Under the pieces are notes generated by a model that was not told the origin of the DNA, did not search any database, and saw only the letters and a program-made list of their open reading frames with translations. A stretch of DNA of 56,412 nt from the NCBI GenBank assembly GCA_015488335.1, contig WFNZ01000054.1, positions 1 through 56,412 on the forward strand, read 5' to 3'. The position numbers and the translations under genes were made by a program. Source of the DNA: Thermovibrio sp. GTDB taxonomy: Bacteria > Aquificota > Aquificia > Desulfurobacteriales > Desulfurobacteriaceae. This document shows, one piece after another, positions 8,940-18,000 of the stretch (the stretch's first letter is position 1; every line of letters begins with the position of its first letter).

Positions 8940-10079
8940 TTAACGGCCTTTATAATCAGCGATTAGCTTTTCAAACTCTCTAAACAGGTAGCGTGAGTCG
9001 TGGGGTCCGGGGGAGCTCTCCGGGTGGTACTGAACAGTAAAAAGTGGCTTGACTTTGTGCTTCAACCCCTCAACCGTTCCGTCGTTAAGAGAGTGGTGGG
9101 TAACTTCTAAGTCGTCTGGAATTGTAGACTCATCAACAGCAAAGCCGTGGTTCTGGGCTGTTATCTCAACCCTGCCGGTCTTCCTGTTCTTAACAGGCTG
9201 ATTCGCTCCCCTGTGGCCGAACTTAAGTTTATAGGTAGATGCTCCCATTGCAAGGGCTGTAAGCTGATGCCCCAAACAGATGCCGAAAATGGGTTTTTTG
9301 TACGTTGCAATAAGGTATTTAATGGTTTCTATGGCATAAGTTACGGCTGCCGGGTCACCGGGACCGCAGGAAAGGAATATTCCATCCGGGTTCATTTTCA
9401 AAATGTCTTCCGGCGGTGTGTGGGCTGGAACAACAATCGGTTTAATACCAACGTCAATTAAGTTCCTCAAGATGTTGTACCTGATTCCAAAGTCTAAGAC
9501 TACAACGGAATATTTAAAGTCTCTTCTTTCAGGGTATCCCTCTCCCAACTTCCAGGTTCCTAAATTCCACTCGTAGGGCTCTTTACAGGTTACTTCGTCC
9601 ACAAGGTTTAACCCTTCCATTGGGGGAATGGAGCGCGCCTTTGAAATAAGACTGTCAACGTCTAAATCAACAGTTGAAATAACCCCTCTCATTGTTCCTG
9701 CACTTCTCAGTTTCTTTGTAAGTTCCCTTGTATCTATTTCACAGATACCGACAACCCCGTACTCTTTTAAGTAGTCCTCAAACGACTTCTCTGCTCTCCA
9801 GTTAGAGTAAATCTCAGATATCTCCTTAACTATAAAACCCTCAGCTTTAGGGCCGTCAGATTCAACGTCCTCTCTGTTTGCTCCAACGTTTCCTATTAAA
9901 GGGCAGGTCATCGTTACTATCTGTCCCTTAAACGACGGGTCTGTTATTATCTCCTGATAACCGGTCATTGATGTAGTAAAAACAACTTCTCCGGCCGTTT
10001 CCCCTTCTGCCCCGAAGCTGAAACCTTCGTAGTACGTGCCGTCTTCTAAAGCCAGTATAGCCTTTTTTCGATTTAACAT
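8940..10079 (-). CDS. carA: Carbamoyl phosphate synthase small subunit
   Basis: Glutaminase subunit that supplies ammonia to CarB for carbamoyl phosphate synthesis (arginine and pyrimidines). The 379-residue protein has the CarA N-terminal domain (LALEDGTYYEG, then VVFTTSMTGYQE). The C-terminal class I glutamine amidotransferase domain carries the nucleophile in GICLGHQ and the catalytic His and Glu in QYHPESSPGPHDS. carB is not in the window. The gene is divergent from the ZnuA-like gene across an 85-base AT-rich spacer that presumably holds both promoters. Confidence 0.95.
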   Translation of the reverse strand: MLNRKKAILALEDGTYYEGFSFGAEGETAGEVVFTTSMTGYQEIITDPSFKGQIVTMTCPLIGNVGANREDVESDGPKAEGFIVKEISEIYSNWRAEKSFEDYLKEYGVVGICEIDTRELTKKLRSAGTMRGVISTVDLDVDSLISKARSIPPMEGLNLVDEVTCKEPYEWNLGTWKLGEGYPERRDFKYSVVVLDFGIRYNILRNLIDVGIKPIVVPAHTPPEDILKMNPDGIFLSCGPGDPAAVTYAIETIKYLIATYKKPIFGICLGHQLTALAMGASTYKLKFGHRGANQPVKNRKTGRVEITAQNHGFAVDESTIPDDLEVTHHSLNDGTVEGLKHKVKPLFTVQYHPESSPGPHDSRYLFREFEKLIADYKGR

Positions 10080-10164
10080 CTTTAACCCCGGCTAAACCTT
10101 TCAAATTCTGAAGTTAGCGCTTATTATATACTACCGGTATTAACAAAAACCTGCGGAGGTTCAT

Positions 10165-10995
10165 ATGTTCAGGTTCTTAGCTGTTATCTTTTCGCTCCTC
10201 TTTATTGCCAGTTGCCTTTCTGAAAACAGTAAGAAGCCTCTCATAGTGACAACTCTGCCTGTCTGGAAAAGTGTTGCTGAATACATAGGTGGAAGAGATT
10301 TCCGTTATTACTCAATCCTTAAAGGTGGAGAATCTCCTCACACTTATGAACCAAAACCTTCTGACATAAAGAGGGAAAAAGAGGCTTCTTTAATTATTGT
10401 TCACGGATTGGGGCTTGATGACTGGGCTTTAAAGGGTGTAGATAGGGAGAAGGTGCTTGACCTTGGGGAGCTCTTTGCAAAGAAGTATCCTGTTGTTAAA
10501 CAGCCCGGATACCACCTTTGGATGAACCCTGTTCTTATGGAGGATGTCTACTTTGAAGTTGCTGAGAGGATGGTTGAGTTCTATCCGAAAAGAGAAACCT
10601 ACTACAAGAAAAGGGCTGAAGACTATGCTGCAATGATTGATCAGATGATAAACAGGATTGACAGTTGTTTGAAAGGAGTAAAGACGAAAGCTGTAGTTAT
10701 TTACCATCCGGTCTGGAAACCTCTTCTTGAAACTTTTGGAATCAAAGTTATAGAGATTGCCAGAACTCCTGAAGAACAGGTAACTCCAGAGAGACTGAAG
10801 GAAGTTATTGAAGAAGCAAAAAGAGCCGGTGCTAAAGTGGTTATAGGCGAAACATTCTCAGACAGAAAAGTTCCCAGATTGATTGCTAAAGAGATAGGTG
10901 GGAAAGTTCTTGTTCTAAACCCTCTACCTACGGACAATTATGTTATAGCTCTCTCAAACTGGGGAGAGAAAATTTGTAGTGTTATGAAGGAGTAA
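10165..10995 (+). CDS. ZnuA-like metal-binding lipoprotein
   Basis: Cluster A-I solute-binding protein of a zinc or manganese ABC importer. A short signal peptide ends in a lipobox (Phe-Ile-Ala-Ser-Cys17), so it is a lipoprotein. Candidate metal ligands are His in GESPHTYEP, His in YHLWMNP, His in IYHPVW and the acidic residue in IGETFSD. The His-rich loop of classical ZnuA is absent, so zinc versus manganese is open. The cognate permease and ATPase are not adjacent: the next gene is a glutamine amidotransferase 3 bases downstream. The ATG is preceded by GGAGG. Confidence 0.8.
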   Translation: MFRFLAVIFSLLFIASCLSENSKKPLIVTTLPVWKSVAEYIGGRDFRYYSILKGGESPHTYEPKPSDIKREKEASLIIVHGLGLDDWALKGVDREKVLDLGELFAKKYPVVKQPGYHLWMNPVLMEDVYFEVAERMVEFYPKRETYYKKRAEDYAAMIDQMINRIDSCLKGVKTKAVVIYHPVWKPLLETFGIKVIEIARTPEEQVTPERLKEVIEEAKRAGAKVVIGETFSDRKVPRLIAKEIGGKVLVLNPLPTDNYVIALSNWGEKICSVMKE

Positions 10996-10998
10996 GGG

Positions 10999-11568
10999 AT
11001 GATTCTGATGATTGATAACTATGACTCGTTTACCTACAACGTTGTCCAATACTTCGGAAAACTGGGTGCAGATATTGAGGTTTACAGGAACGACAAGATA
11101 ACAATAGACGAGATAGAAAGAAAGAAACCGGAAGCCCTTGTGATTTCTCCGGGGCCATGTACTCCTAAAGAGGCGGGAATTTCTGTTGAGGCGATAAGGC
11201 GCTTTGCAGGGAAACTGCCCATTTTGGGAATTTGTTTAGGCCACCAGTCTATAGGCTTTGCCTTTGGGGCAAAAATAAGAAGAGCTAAAAAACTCATGCA
11301 CGGAAAGGCTTCACTGATTCACCACGATGAGAAATACCTCTTTGATGGGATGAAAAACCCGTTTTCTGCAATAAGGTATCATTCTTTGGTTATTGATAGG
11401 GAAACACTGCCGGAAGTTTTTGAGATAACGGCGGAGAGTGAAGACGACAGGGAGATAATGGGAATAAGACACAGAGAGTTCCCAATTTTCGGTGTTCAGT
11501 TCCACCCGGAGTCAATCCTGACAGAGGATGGAATAAAGATAATTGAGAATTTTCTTAATCAGATATGA
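10999..11568 (+). CDS. trpG: Anthranilate/aminodeoxychorismate synthase glutamine amidotransferase
   Basis: A 189-residue class I glutamine amidotransferase that delivers ammonia to TrpE or PabB. It begins with the family signature MIDNYDSFTYNVVQYF. It has the oxyanion SPGPCTP loop, the nucleophile in GICLGHQ, and the catalytic His-Glu pair in QFHPES. In many bacteria one protein serves both tryptophan and folate synthesis, and no trpE or pabB is in the window, so trpG and pabA cannot be told apart. The stop overlaps the lpxB start (ATGA). Confidence 0.92.
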   Translation: MILMIDNYDSFTYNVVQYFGKLGADIEVYRNDKITIDEIERKKPEALVISPGPCTPKEAGISVEAIRRFAGKLPILGICLGHQSIGFAFGAKIRRAKKLMHGKASLIHHDEKYLFDGMKNPFSAIRYHSLVIDRETLPEVFEITAESEDDREIMGIRHREFPIFGVQFHPESILTEDGIKIIENFLNQI

Positions 11569-12638
11569 AAAAGATACTGATAGTAACGGGGGAGCTCTCC
11601 GGCTTCCTCTACGCAGAAGAGGTTGTGAAGGAGCTCCCTCAAAACTTCAAAGTCTACGGCGTTTTCCTGAAAGAGATTCCTGGAGCTGAGAGGATTTACG
11701 ACTCTAAGGAGCTCCTTGCCTTCGGCCTCTTTGAGGTTCTTGGGAAACTTCCAAAAATACTAAAGGGAAAGAGGGTTATTACCAATTTCCTTGAAAGAGA
11801 AAAGCCCGATGCCGTTCTCCTCATAGACTTTCCCGGCTTCAACCTGAAGATAGCAAAGGAGGCAAAGAAAAGGGGAACAAAGGTTTTCTACTTCATCCCA
11901 CCTAAACTCTGGGCGTGGGGAAAGTGGAGGGCAAAACAGCTGAGGGAGTTTACAGACAGAGTTTTCGTCATCTTTCCATTTGAGGAGGAGTTTTACAGGA
12001 GTTTAGGGATAAACGCAGAGTTTGTTGGGAACCCCCTTGTTGACATCGTTAAACCTGAAGTGAGTAAAGAGGAGTTTTTAAAGGAATTTGGTTTAAACGG
12101 CAATTTCTTCGCCCTTCTTCCAGGGAGCAGGCCAACAGAGATTAAGTACCTTTTAGAACCTCTAAAGGACTTTGCAGAGAGTTTTGGGGGAAACTGGCTG
12201 ATTCCCGTTGCAGAGAGCGTTAGGGAACTTTTTAAAGGTTTTAAATCGGAAAACATAAAGCTAATTCCTGAAAACAGGCGCTACAGCTTGATGGCCTACG
12301 CTGAAGCAGGAGTTGTTGCTTCCGGAACTGCCTCTTTAGAGGCTGCTCTTTTAGGACTTCCACACGCTGTTGTCTATAAACTGAACCCGTTAACTTTTGC
12401 CGTTGCGAAGAGGGTTGTTAAACTACCCTACGTTTCACTTCCGAACCTGATTGCAGGAAAGGAAGTTGTGCCGGAGCTCCTTCAAAACAGAGTAAACAGA
12501 GAAGAGCTGTGGCACACATTTGAGCTTGTCCTTAAGAATAGAGAAAGGATGAGGGAGCTCCTTCAGAAAGATGTAAAGTCAAAGCTGAAAGGGGGAGCCG
12601 TAAAACGGGTTGTTGAGAGGATAACAGAGGAGGTCTGA
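11565..12638 (+). CDS. lpxB: Lipid-A-disaccharide synthase
   Basis: GT19 glycosyltransferase that joins UDP-2,3-diacylglucosamine and lipid X in lipid A synthesis at the inner membrane, so the organism makes lipopolysaccharide. The 357-residue protein shows VTGELSG at the N-terminus, the DFPGFNLKIAK motif, the YFIPPKLWAWGKWR stretch, the FVGNPLVD motif, LLPGSRPTEI, and the C-terminal SGTASLEAALLG and VVYKLNPL segments. All are typical of LpxB. It overlaps the preceding amidotransferase by 4 bases and the following methyltransferase by 1 base. Confidence 0.95.
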   Translation: MKKILIVTGELSGFLYAEEVVKELPQNFKVYGVFLKEIPGAERIYDSKELLAFGLFEVLGKLPKILKGKRVITNFLEREKPDAVLLIDFPGFNLKIAKEAKKRGTKVFYFIPPKLWAWGKWRAKQLREFTDRVFVIFPFEEEFYRSLGINAEFVGNPLVDIVKPEVSKEEFLKEFGLNGNFFALLPGSRPTEIKYLLEPLKDFAESFGGNWLIPVAESVRELFKGFKSENIKLIPENRRYSLMAYAEAGVVASGTASLEAALLGLPHAVVYKLNPLTFAVAKRVVKLPYVSLPNLIAGKEVVPELLQNRVNREELWHTFELVLKNRERMRELLQKDVKSKLKGGAVKRVVERITEEV

Positions 12639-13735
12639 TGGAGCTCTTTGCAGTTTCGCAGCCGGGATTGGAGGAGATAACGGCTGAAGAGTTAAAGGAG
12701 CTTGGAATAGAGGGAAAAGTAGTTCCCGGCGGCGTTGAGTTTGAGGGGAGTTTAAGGGAAATCTACTTAACGAACTTGTGGCTGAGGAGTGCAAACAGGG
12801 TTCTTCTGAGGCTCTGCCGGTTTAAGGCAAAACACTTTGCAGAGCTTGTCAGAAAGGCGGCAAAGTGCAGCTGGGAGAACTATATAACAGAAGACCTGCC
12901 CATAAAGGTTCGGGCAACCTCTAAACACTCTAAACTCTACCACACAAAGGCTATAGAGGAGAGGATTTTAAGGGCAATAAAGGAGAGGTTAGGCTTTGAG
13001 CCAAAGAGGGCAAAGTATGAGGACGAGGGAACCAGCGTAATCGTCCGATTTGAGAACGATATCTGCACGATAAGTGTTAACACATCGGGAGCTCCCCTTC
13101 ACAAACGGGGCTACAGGGTCTGTGAGGTTGAGGCACCTCTTCGGGAAAACCTCGCTGCTGCAGTGGTTCTGTTTTCCGGCTGGAAAGGAGAAGCTCCATT
13201 AATTGACCCTTTCTGCGGCTCCGGAACAATTCCAATAGAGGCCTCTTTTGTTGCTTTAAACATTCCGCCGGGAAGGAACAGGAAGTTTGCCTTTATGGAG
13301 TGGAGGAACTTTGATGGAAAGCTATGGGGGGAGCTCCTCAAAGAGGCAGACCAAAAGAGGAAAAGGGTAAACGTTCCCATTTTGGGTTTTGACATAGACC
13401 CTGAAGCCGTTGAGTGTTCTGTTAAGAATTCAGAAAAGGCTGGAGTTTCAGAGGTTGTTCAGTTTAAAAACCTCTCATTTCCGGAAATCTACTACGAAAA
13501 GGCCGTTATAGTTACAAATCCCCCCTACGGCGTAAGGCTTCCCAAAAGGCAGGTAGAAACCCTTTACTCAATGCTGGGAGATTGGGCAGCCCGCCACTTC
13601 AAGGAGGCTGAGATTTACTTTTTATCTCCTAACAGAAAACTTGCAGAGAGGGTTGGTGAAAGGGCAGAGCTCCTCACCTACTTCTCTAACGGCGGCATCA
13701 CTGTTGGACTCTACAGAGTAGCCTATATTTCCTGA
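12638..13735 (+). CDS. THUMP-domain RNA N2-guanine methyltransferase (RlmL/Trm14-like)
   Basis: A 365-residue RNA methyltransferase. Residues 1-60 form an N-terminal ferredoxin-like part, residues about 45-160 a THUMP domain (with the GAPLHKRGYR motif after it), and the C-terminal half a class I SAM fold. Motif I is DPFCGSGTIPIEA and the catalytic motif IV is TNPPYGVRL, as in N2-guanine methyltransferases of the RlmL N-terminal/Trm14 group. It lacks the second methyltransferase domain of E. coli RlmKL. The target may be 23S rRNA m2G2445 or a tRNA. The start overlaps the lpxB stop (TGATG). Confidence 0.85.
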   Translation: MELFAVSQPGLEEITAEELKELGIEGKVVPGGVEFEGSLREIYLTNLWLRSANRVLLRLCRFKAKHFAELVRKAAKCSWENYITEDLPIKVRATSKHSKLYHTKAIEERILRAIKERLGFEPKRAKYEDEGTSVIVRFENDICTISVNTSGAPLHKRGYRVCEVEAPLRENLAAAVVLFSGWKGEAPLIDPFCGSGTIPIEASFVALNIPPGRNRKFAFMEWRNFDGKLWGELLKEADQKRKRVNVPILGFDIDPEAVECSVKNSEKAGVSEVVQFKNLSFPEIYYEKAVIVTNPPYGVRLPKRQVETLYSMLGDWAARHFKEAEIYFLSPNRKLAERVGERAELLTYFSNGGITVGLYRVAYIS

Positions 13736-13769
13736 TGAAACTTAATGAAACTTATCGGGAGGTATCTGG

Positions 13770-14880
13770 ATGATTGAGAAAGTTCAGGAGCTCTCTGAAG
13801 AGATTAAACGCCTAAAAGAGAGGTATCAAGAGATAAGGGGGTATTTTTGACATAGAGGGGATGAAGAGGGAGCTCTCTGAGATTGAAGAGGAGATGTCCT
13901 CTCCAGACTTCTGGAACGACACACAGAGAGCCCAGAAGCTCTCACAGGAGAGAAACAGGATAGAAGCTCAGCTCAACGCCTTTTCATCCGTTGAACAGAA
14001 GATTGAGGACTCAGAGGTTCTCATAGAGATGGCTGAGGAAGAGGGAGACGAGGAGCTCCTTAAGGAAGCCGAAGAGAACCTCAAAGAGGTGGAGAAAGAG
14101 CTCAACGACCTTGAAGTCAAGAAAGTTCTCTCTGGCGAGTACGACAAGAACAATGCAATAGTAACTATCCACGCAGGGGCTGGAGGAACAGAGTCCTGCG
14201 ACTGGGCAGAGATGCTAATGAGGATGTACTTAAGGTGGGCTGAGAAGAAGGGTTTTGAAGTTGAAATATTAGACCTTCAGGAGAACGAAGAGGCCGGAAT
14301 AAAGAGCACAACACTTCTGATAAAGGGTCCTTACGCTTATGGTCTTCTAAAGTCTGAACACGGGACCCACAGGCTTGTAAGAATCTCTCCCTTTGACGCC
14401 AACGCCCGCCGCCACACCTCTTTCAGCGGGGTGATAGTCGTTCCGGAAATAGACGACGAAGTAGAAATTGAAATTAGAGATGAGGATATAAGGATAGACA
14501 CCTACAGGGCTTCAGGTGCAGGCGGTCAGCACGTTAACAAAACAGACTCTGCAGTTCGTATTACACACATTCCAACGGGAATTGTTGTCACCTGCCAGAG
14601 CGAGAGGTCTCAGATACAGAACCGCCAGAGGGCAATGAAAATTCTAAAGGCAAGGCTCTACGAACTTGAGATGAGAAAGAGAGAGGAAAAATTAGCTGAG
14701 GCAAAAGGGGAACACAAGAGTATTGCCTGGGGGAACCAGATACGCTCGTACGTTTTCCAGCCCTACCAGATGGTTAAAGACCACAGAACCGGTGTTGAAA
14801 CTTCAAACGTAAACGCCGTAATGGACGGAGAGATAGACCAGTTCATAGAGGCCTACCTCAAACAGAAGGCCCGGCAGTAG
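13770..14880 (+). CDS. prfB: Peptide chain release factor 2 with programmed +1 frameshift
   Basis: RF2 recognises UAA and UGA. A zero-frame start at ATG 13770 runs 26 codons to an in-frame TGA at 13848-13850. Ribosomes must shift +1 so that GAC at 13849 is read next, and the frame is then open to 14880 (join 13770..13847, 13849..14880, about 369 residues). The fused protein has the [13 protein letters not shown] stretch with the SPF tripeptide anticodon, and the catalytic GGQ in [11 protein letters not shown]. Without the first 26 codons the N-terminus would be truncated. RF2 thus autoregulates, since low RF2 allows more shifting. It is followed by a terminator. Confidence 0.96.
13836..13851 (+). 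promoter_or_regulatory. prfB recoding (frameshift) signal
   Basis: The sequence AGGGGGTATTTTTGAC contains an internal Shine-Dalgarno-like AGGGGG, the slippery codon TTT and the stop TGA followed by C. This is the classical RF2 arrangement (E. coli has AGGGGGTATCTTTGAC), including the exact distance between the Shine-Dalgarno-like element and the shift site. Confidence 0.95.
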
Positions 14881-14890
14881 CCGGCCTTTT
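14868..14890 (+). terminator. Rho-independent terminator of prfB
   Basis: GGCCCGGC, loop AGTA, GCCGGCC with one bulged base, followed by TTTT. The prfB stop codon TAG sits in the loop/stem junction. It separates prfB from the promoter of the cytochrome gene. Confidence 0.75.
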
Positions 14891-14978
14891 CCACTTTCCT
14901 TTAATATTCCGTAAGCCTTCTATAAAAACTTTTTTATTTTCTGACCATTCGGAATTTATTATCTATTTATGATAAATC

Positions 14979-15006
14979 TTGATATTTAGAAAATAAGAGA
15001 TAATAT
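14979..15006 (+). promoter_or_regulatory. Sigma70-type promoter of the multiheme cytochrome
   Basis: TTGATA (14979-14984), a 16-base spacer and TAATAT (15001-15006) lie in an AT-rich leader of about 150 bases, 34 bases before the cytochrome start. This is the clearest promoter in the window. A TTATC...GATAA inverted repeat lies just upstream (about 14957-14974) and might be an operator. Confidence 0.65.
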
Positions 15007-15039
15007 AAGTTCTGTAAAACGCATCTTTAACGGGAGGAA

Positions 15040-18000
15040 ATGATGAAAGGGAGGCGATGGAAATTTACTCTTTCAGCCGGAACTTTGTTCCTTTTAGGGC
15101 TGTCGGCTCAGGGTTTTTCTCACCCGCTGGTGCCCCTCAAAGACATCAACGGTAAACCTATCTCTGAAACCCTTGATACTTCAAACAAAATTACCATCGG
15201 CGGAAAGACCTACGTTGCAGGAAACCCTGTAAGCTGGGAAGTTACCTGTGGTGCCTGCCACAAGGAGATTACAGGAGACGTAAGCACAGGGTTACACTCC
15301 CCCGGTCCTATCCACGCTGCCTACCACATAGGCAGGGGCTGGGAGGAGATGTCAGACTCTTTCGGTGCCGACAGAGTGAGGAAAGGGATTGACTGGAGGA
15401 AATTCCTCAGGTCTTTAGGCGACGACGGTGCCTGGTGACCACCTTCATACCGCCAGTTGGCGGCTAAACACCCCGCAGACGACCCAGGCCTTGCCCCAGA
15501 CATAAACAACGGCATTGACTACAGGGGTAAAGTAGCCTACGACATGGACATGGGAACCCCTGATAAGGTCTTTACCTGTGCCTCCTGCCACTCCGGTGGA
15601 ATTATGACTTTTGACAGGGATACAGGTAAGAGGCACGACGAGATTGAGAGCTGGGACGATACAAAAGATGGAACAGGTTTCTACTCAAAGGCTTCATATA
15701 CAGACAGTGAAGTTGATGGTGATCTCTTCTCCTACACTCCAGATGAGGAATCCCGGGGTTACATAGGGATGCCCCACAAGTTCAACTGGAAGAAGTCCGG
15801 CGTTCTTGATACAGACTGTCTCCTCTGTCACTCTGATAGATCTCTGGCCGAGAAAGAGAAATTAGTTGTTAAAACGGCAAACGGCTGGAGTGCTGCAAAC
15901 CCAACTCCAGCAAATCCAAGGGTGTTTGTATTTGTTAAGAAAGACCCAACCGGAAAGGTTGTTGAAATCTCAATGGGATTCCCGCCTCAGCTGACTCAGG
16001 ATGAGGCCCAGAAGGGTTACACAATAGACTCTGCAGCGTTCTACTCAGATCCACTTGAGAGGCTTGTTGCTGTTTACTACGGAGATGTTATTCAGAAGGT
16101 TATCGGAGCGGAGCTCCAGAACTCTAACGTTGACCCCAGCACACTCAACCAGCAGCAGATGATGGCAATCCAGAGCTTCACAATCGGCGTTATTACAGGC
16201 TACCTGAAGCACGGAATGACGACTGGATTCACAATTCCATACTCACAGCTTAAACAGAAGATAGGAGTTGACCTTAAAGACTTCACCTACAACGACTCAG
16301 ACTTCAACAACAGGCTTTCAGGATTCTTCGGTCAGTTCTACTTAGACATCGGAGCTCCTAACTTCTCAGCTCGCGACTACCTGAGAAACGCCTTCTACGA
16401 GTCAACAACAGAGGGTCAGCCCTACGTTGGAGCCGGTTTCTTTGTAAGGGCAGCATCTCCTCAGAACAACTACTCCTACAACCCGATGAAAGATACAGAT
16501 AAAACTGCTCCCTTTGTGAGGCTTGCAAGGGCAGGCCACTTCTACGGCTGGTCTGCAACGGGAACACTAATGGCAATAGCAGACCCCAACGACCCCAGCA
16601 AGCCTTTAGCCTTTGTAAGGCTTGAGAAACAGAAAGATGGAACCTTTAAAGCCGTTGCCTACTATGCAGCAGATGCTGACCTTGATAATGTGAAACTTCC
16701 CATCCTTGAAACAGACGGCCACTACACATTAATCAAACCCGATCCAGATACCCAAACTGACGGTGTTTCTGTTTCTCACCGGGGAGATAGCGACAAAGAC
16801 CTCTCTCTCATGTGTGCACAGTGCCACTTTGCAGTTCCAGATACAGAGAACAGGTGGACAGTTGACGGAAAACACACGTTCCCGAGCTGGTACGTCCGCC
16901 GTGGAATTATCGGCCTTGGAGCAGACGTTGTTAAGAGGGCTGCCGTCTGTGCTCCAGATGAGAGGCAGAACGACCCCAGCGTAGCTCCCATAGCAATTAC
17001 TCCAGACGGTGAAATGGCCAAATACAACAGCATGCAGGATGCCCAAAGTGTTACTCAGGGCCTTCCCGTTGGATACGACGTCCACATGGCCAAAGACGGT
17101 GGAAATCTCTCCTGCCTCTCCTGCCACGGACAGGACAACCTATCTGAAGAGGAAAGAGAACATCACAATCCACACAACTTCCTCAAAGGTAACGACTCAG
17201 CCGGCGAGGTTATGCCTGCACTTGACTACAACCCCTCTGTTAGAACCTGTACGAGCTGCCACTGGGGAACAGACGCTAACGCTGCAAAAGCCCACGAGGC
17301 ATGGTTCGGACCGGCAGCGGGAGCCCACATCTCTGCTATAGAGTGTCAGGTCTGCCACATTCCGTATAAGACCTACTGGACATTCAGGTTCTTTGACGAC
17401 AGCCTTGGATACGTCAACCAGTTTGACGACAGGCTGATGAAGTTTGATAAGTCAACTGGAACCGTTTACCAGTTCCCGCCTGAGTGGGCAATTCCAGCCT
17501 TCGGCCCAACTCCAACCTACGGCCTCAACTTCTCCTACGTTATTGCTCAAACGAGCGACGACGGAAAGGATACCGTTCTGCCGATTACAAGCATAGATAT
17601 GGATCCGTACAGAGCCCTCATGAGGGTCGGAAACAGCCAGTTTGGACTGTGGGAGATTAAGCCAGGTCTCTTCCCGTGGCGCTGGGCACCGGCAATTATT
17701 AAACGCTGGACTATAGACGACAAAGGAAATCCTGTTCTAAAGGCTGGACTTATCAGTCCGATTCAGGTCTTCACCTGGGTTGACGCTTCAACCGGCAGAG
17801 CTCTCTTCACAAGAGAGATGAACATGGCAATAGACGGCGTGGCCTACGACTCAAACGGTAAGCCTTTAGGCCGTTCAACGATTGACCCTGAAGATCCCGA
17901 TAAGAGCGTTCCAGGCTTAACGATTGACCCGAAAACTGGAAAGATCGCCTTTAAAATCCACTACATTGACGGCAACCCTGGTGGACTGCCAGACTACATA

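Noticed and set aside
10080-10164. Defined promoters or a Zur-like operator in the carA/ZnuA-like spacer
   Set aside because: AT-rich hexamers and the palindrome TACCGGTA are present, but no -35/-10 pair with good spacing could be fixed on either strand.
13861-14880. prfB starting at ATG 13861
   Set aside because: The first RF2 residues are encoded in the zero frame before the TGA, with a textbook recoding site. A start at 13861 would truncate the N-terminal domain.
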